A stretch of DNA of 5,198 nucleotides from Opitutia bacterium UBA4506 (GTDB taxonomy: Bacteria; Verrucomicrobiota; Verrucomicrobiia; Opitutales; Puniceicoccaceae), in contig DGMY01000033.1 in the NCBI GenBank assembly GCA_002388665.1, forward strand, positions 570-5,767. Reading direction: 5' to 3'. Made by a program: the position numbers and the translations under genes. Positions 5,147-5,198 of the stretch are shown piece after piece (position 1 is the first letter of the stretch; every line of letters starts with the position of its first letter). The notes below the pieces were generated by a model. That model had not been told where the DNA came from. It saw only the letters and a list, made by a program, of their open reading frames with translations, and searched no databases.

Positions 5147-5198
5147 GAACGAGAGCCATCGTAGTGGGTTTTTAACCCGACTTAAGCTGTTTTTTCCC

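Noticed and set aside
5166..5195. Plus-strand intrinsic terminator made of GGGTT/AACCC plus the T6 run
   Set aside because: The stem is only five base pairs and the T-run begins 11 bases after it; no plus-strand gene ends nearby.

Overview
This window looks like chromosomal DNA from a Gram-negative bacterium of the PVC group, most likely Verrucomicrobiota (Opitutales/Puniceicoccales-like). That placement is an inference from the gene mix: a short ExeA/GspA ATPase paired with a GspB protein, an FtsB/DivIC-type divisome protein, a eukaryote-type (AGX/UAP1-like) UDP-sugar pyrophosphorylase and an OprB-family porin. The porin and the GspAB pair require an outer membrane. Several genes have weak or absent Shine-Dalgarno sequences.

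Layout. Positions 1-271 are non-coding. They hold eight tandem copies of a 7-bp unit (15-70), then a cluster of small inverted repeats (about 73-205) and a G8 run. Positions 272-1689 carry a minus-strand pair read gspA then gspB with a 4-bp ATGA overlap, so the two are almost certainly co-transcribed and translationally coupled. A 105-bp divergent promoter region (1690-1794) separates them from the plus-strand genes: ftsB-like (1795-2073) and a UDP-N-acetylhexosamine/UDP-glucose pyrophosphorylase (about 2187-3599). A convergent spacer (3600-3782) follows, then a minus-strand OprB-type carbohydrate porin (3783-5099) with its upstream region reaching the right edge.

How the genes fit together. 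All five concern the cell envelope. GspA/GspB-type proteins are energy-coupled inner-membrane factors that help install secretin or related trans-envelope machinery. FtsB organises the division septum. The pyrophosphorylase makes an activated sugar for peptidoglycan, lipopolysaccharide or exopolysaccharide. The porin admits sugars across the outer membrane. They need not form a single pathway.

I found no convincing undescribed multi-gene system. The parts most worth checking are the non-coding ones: the heptamer array with its adjacent hairpin cluster (a possible dispersed repeat or structured RNA, with a partly similar motif at 3633-3649), the direct and inverted repeats between the divergent genes, the hairpin just before the likely start of the pyrophosphorylase, and the near-palindrome upstream of the porin.
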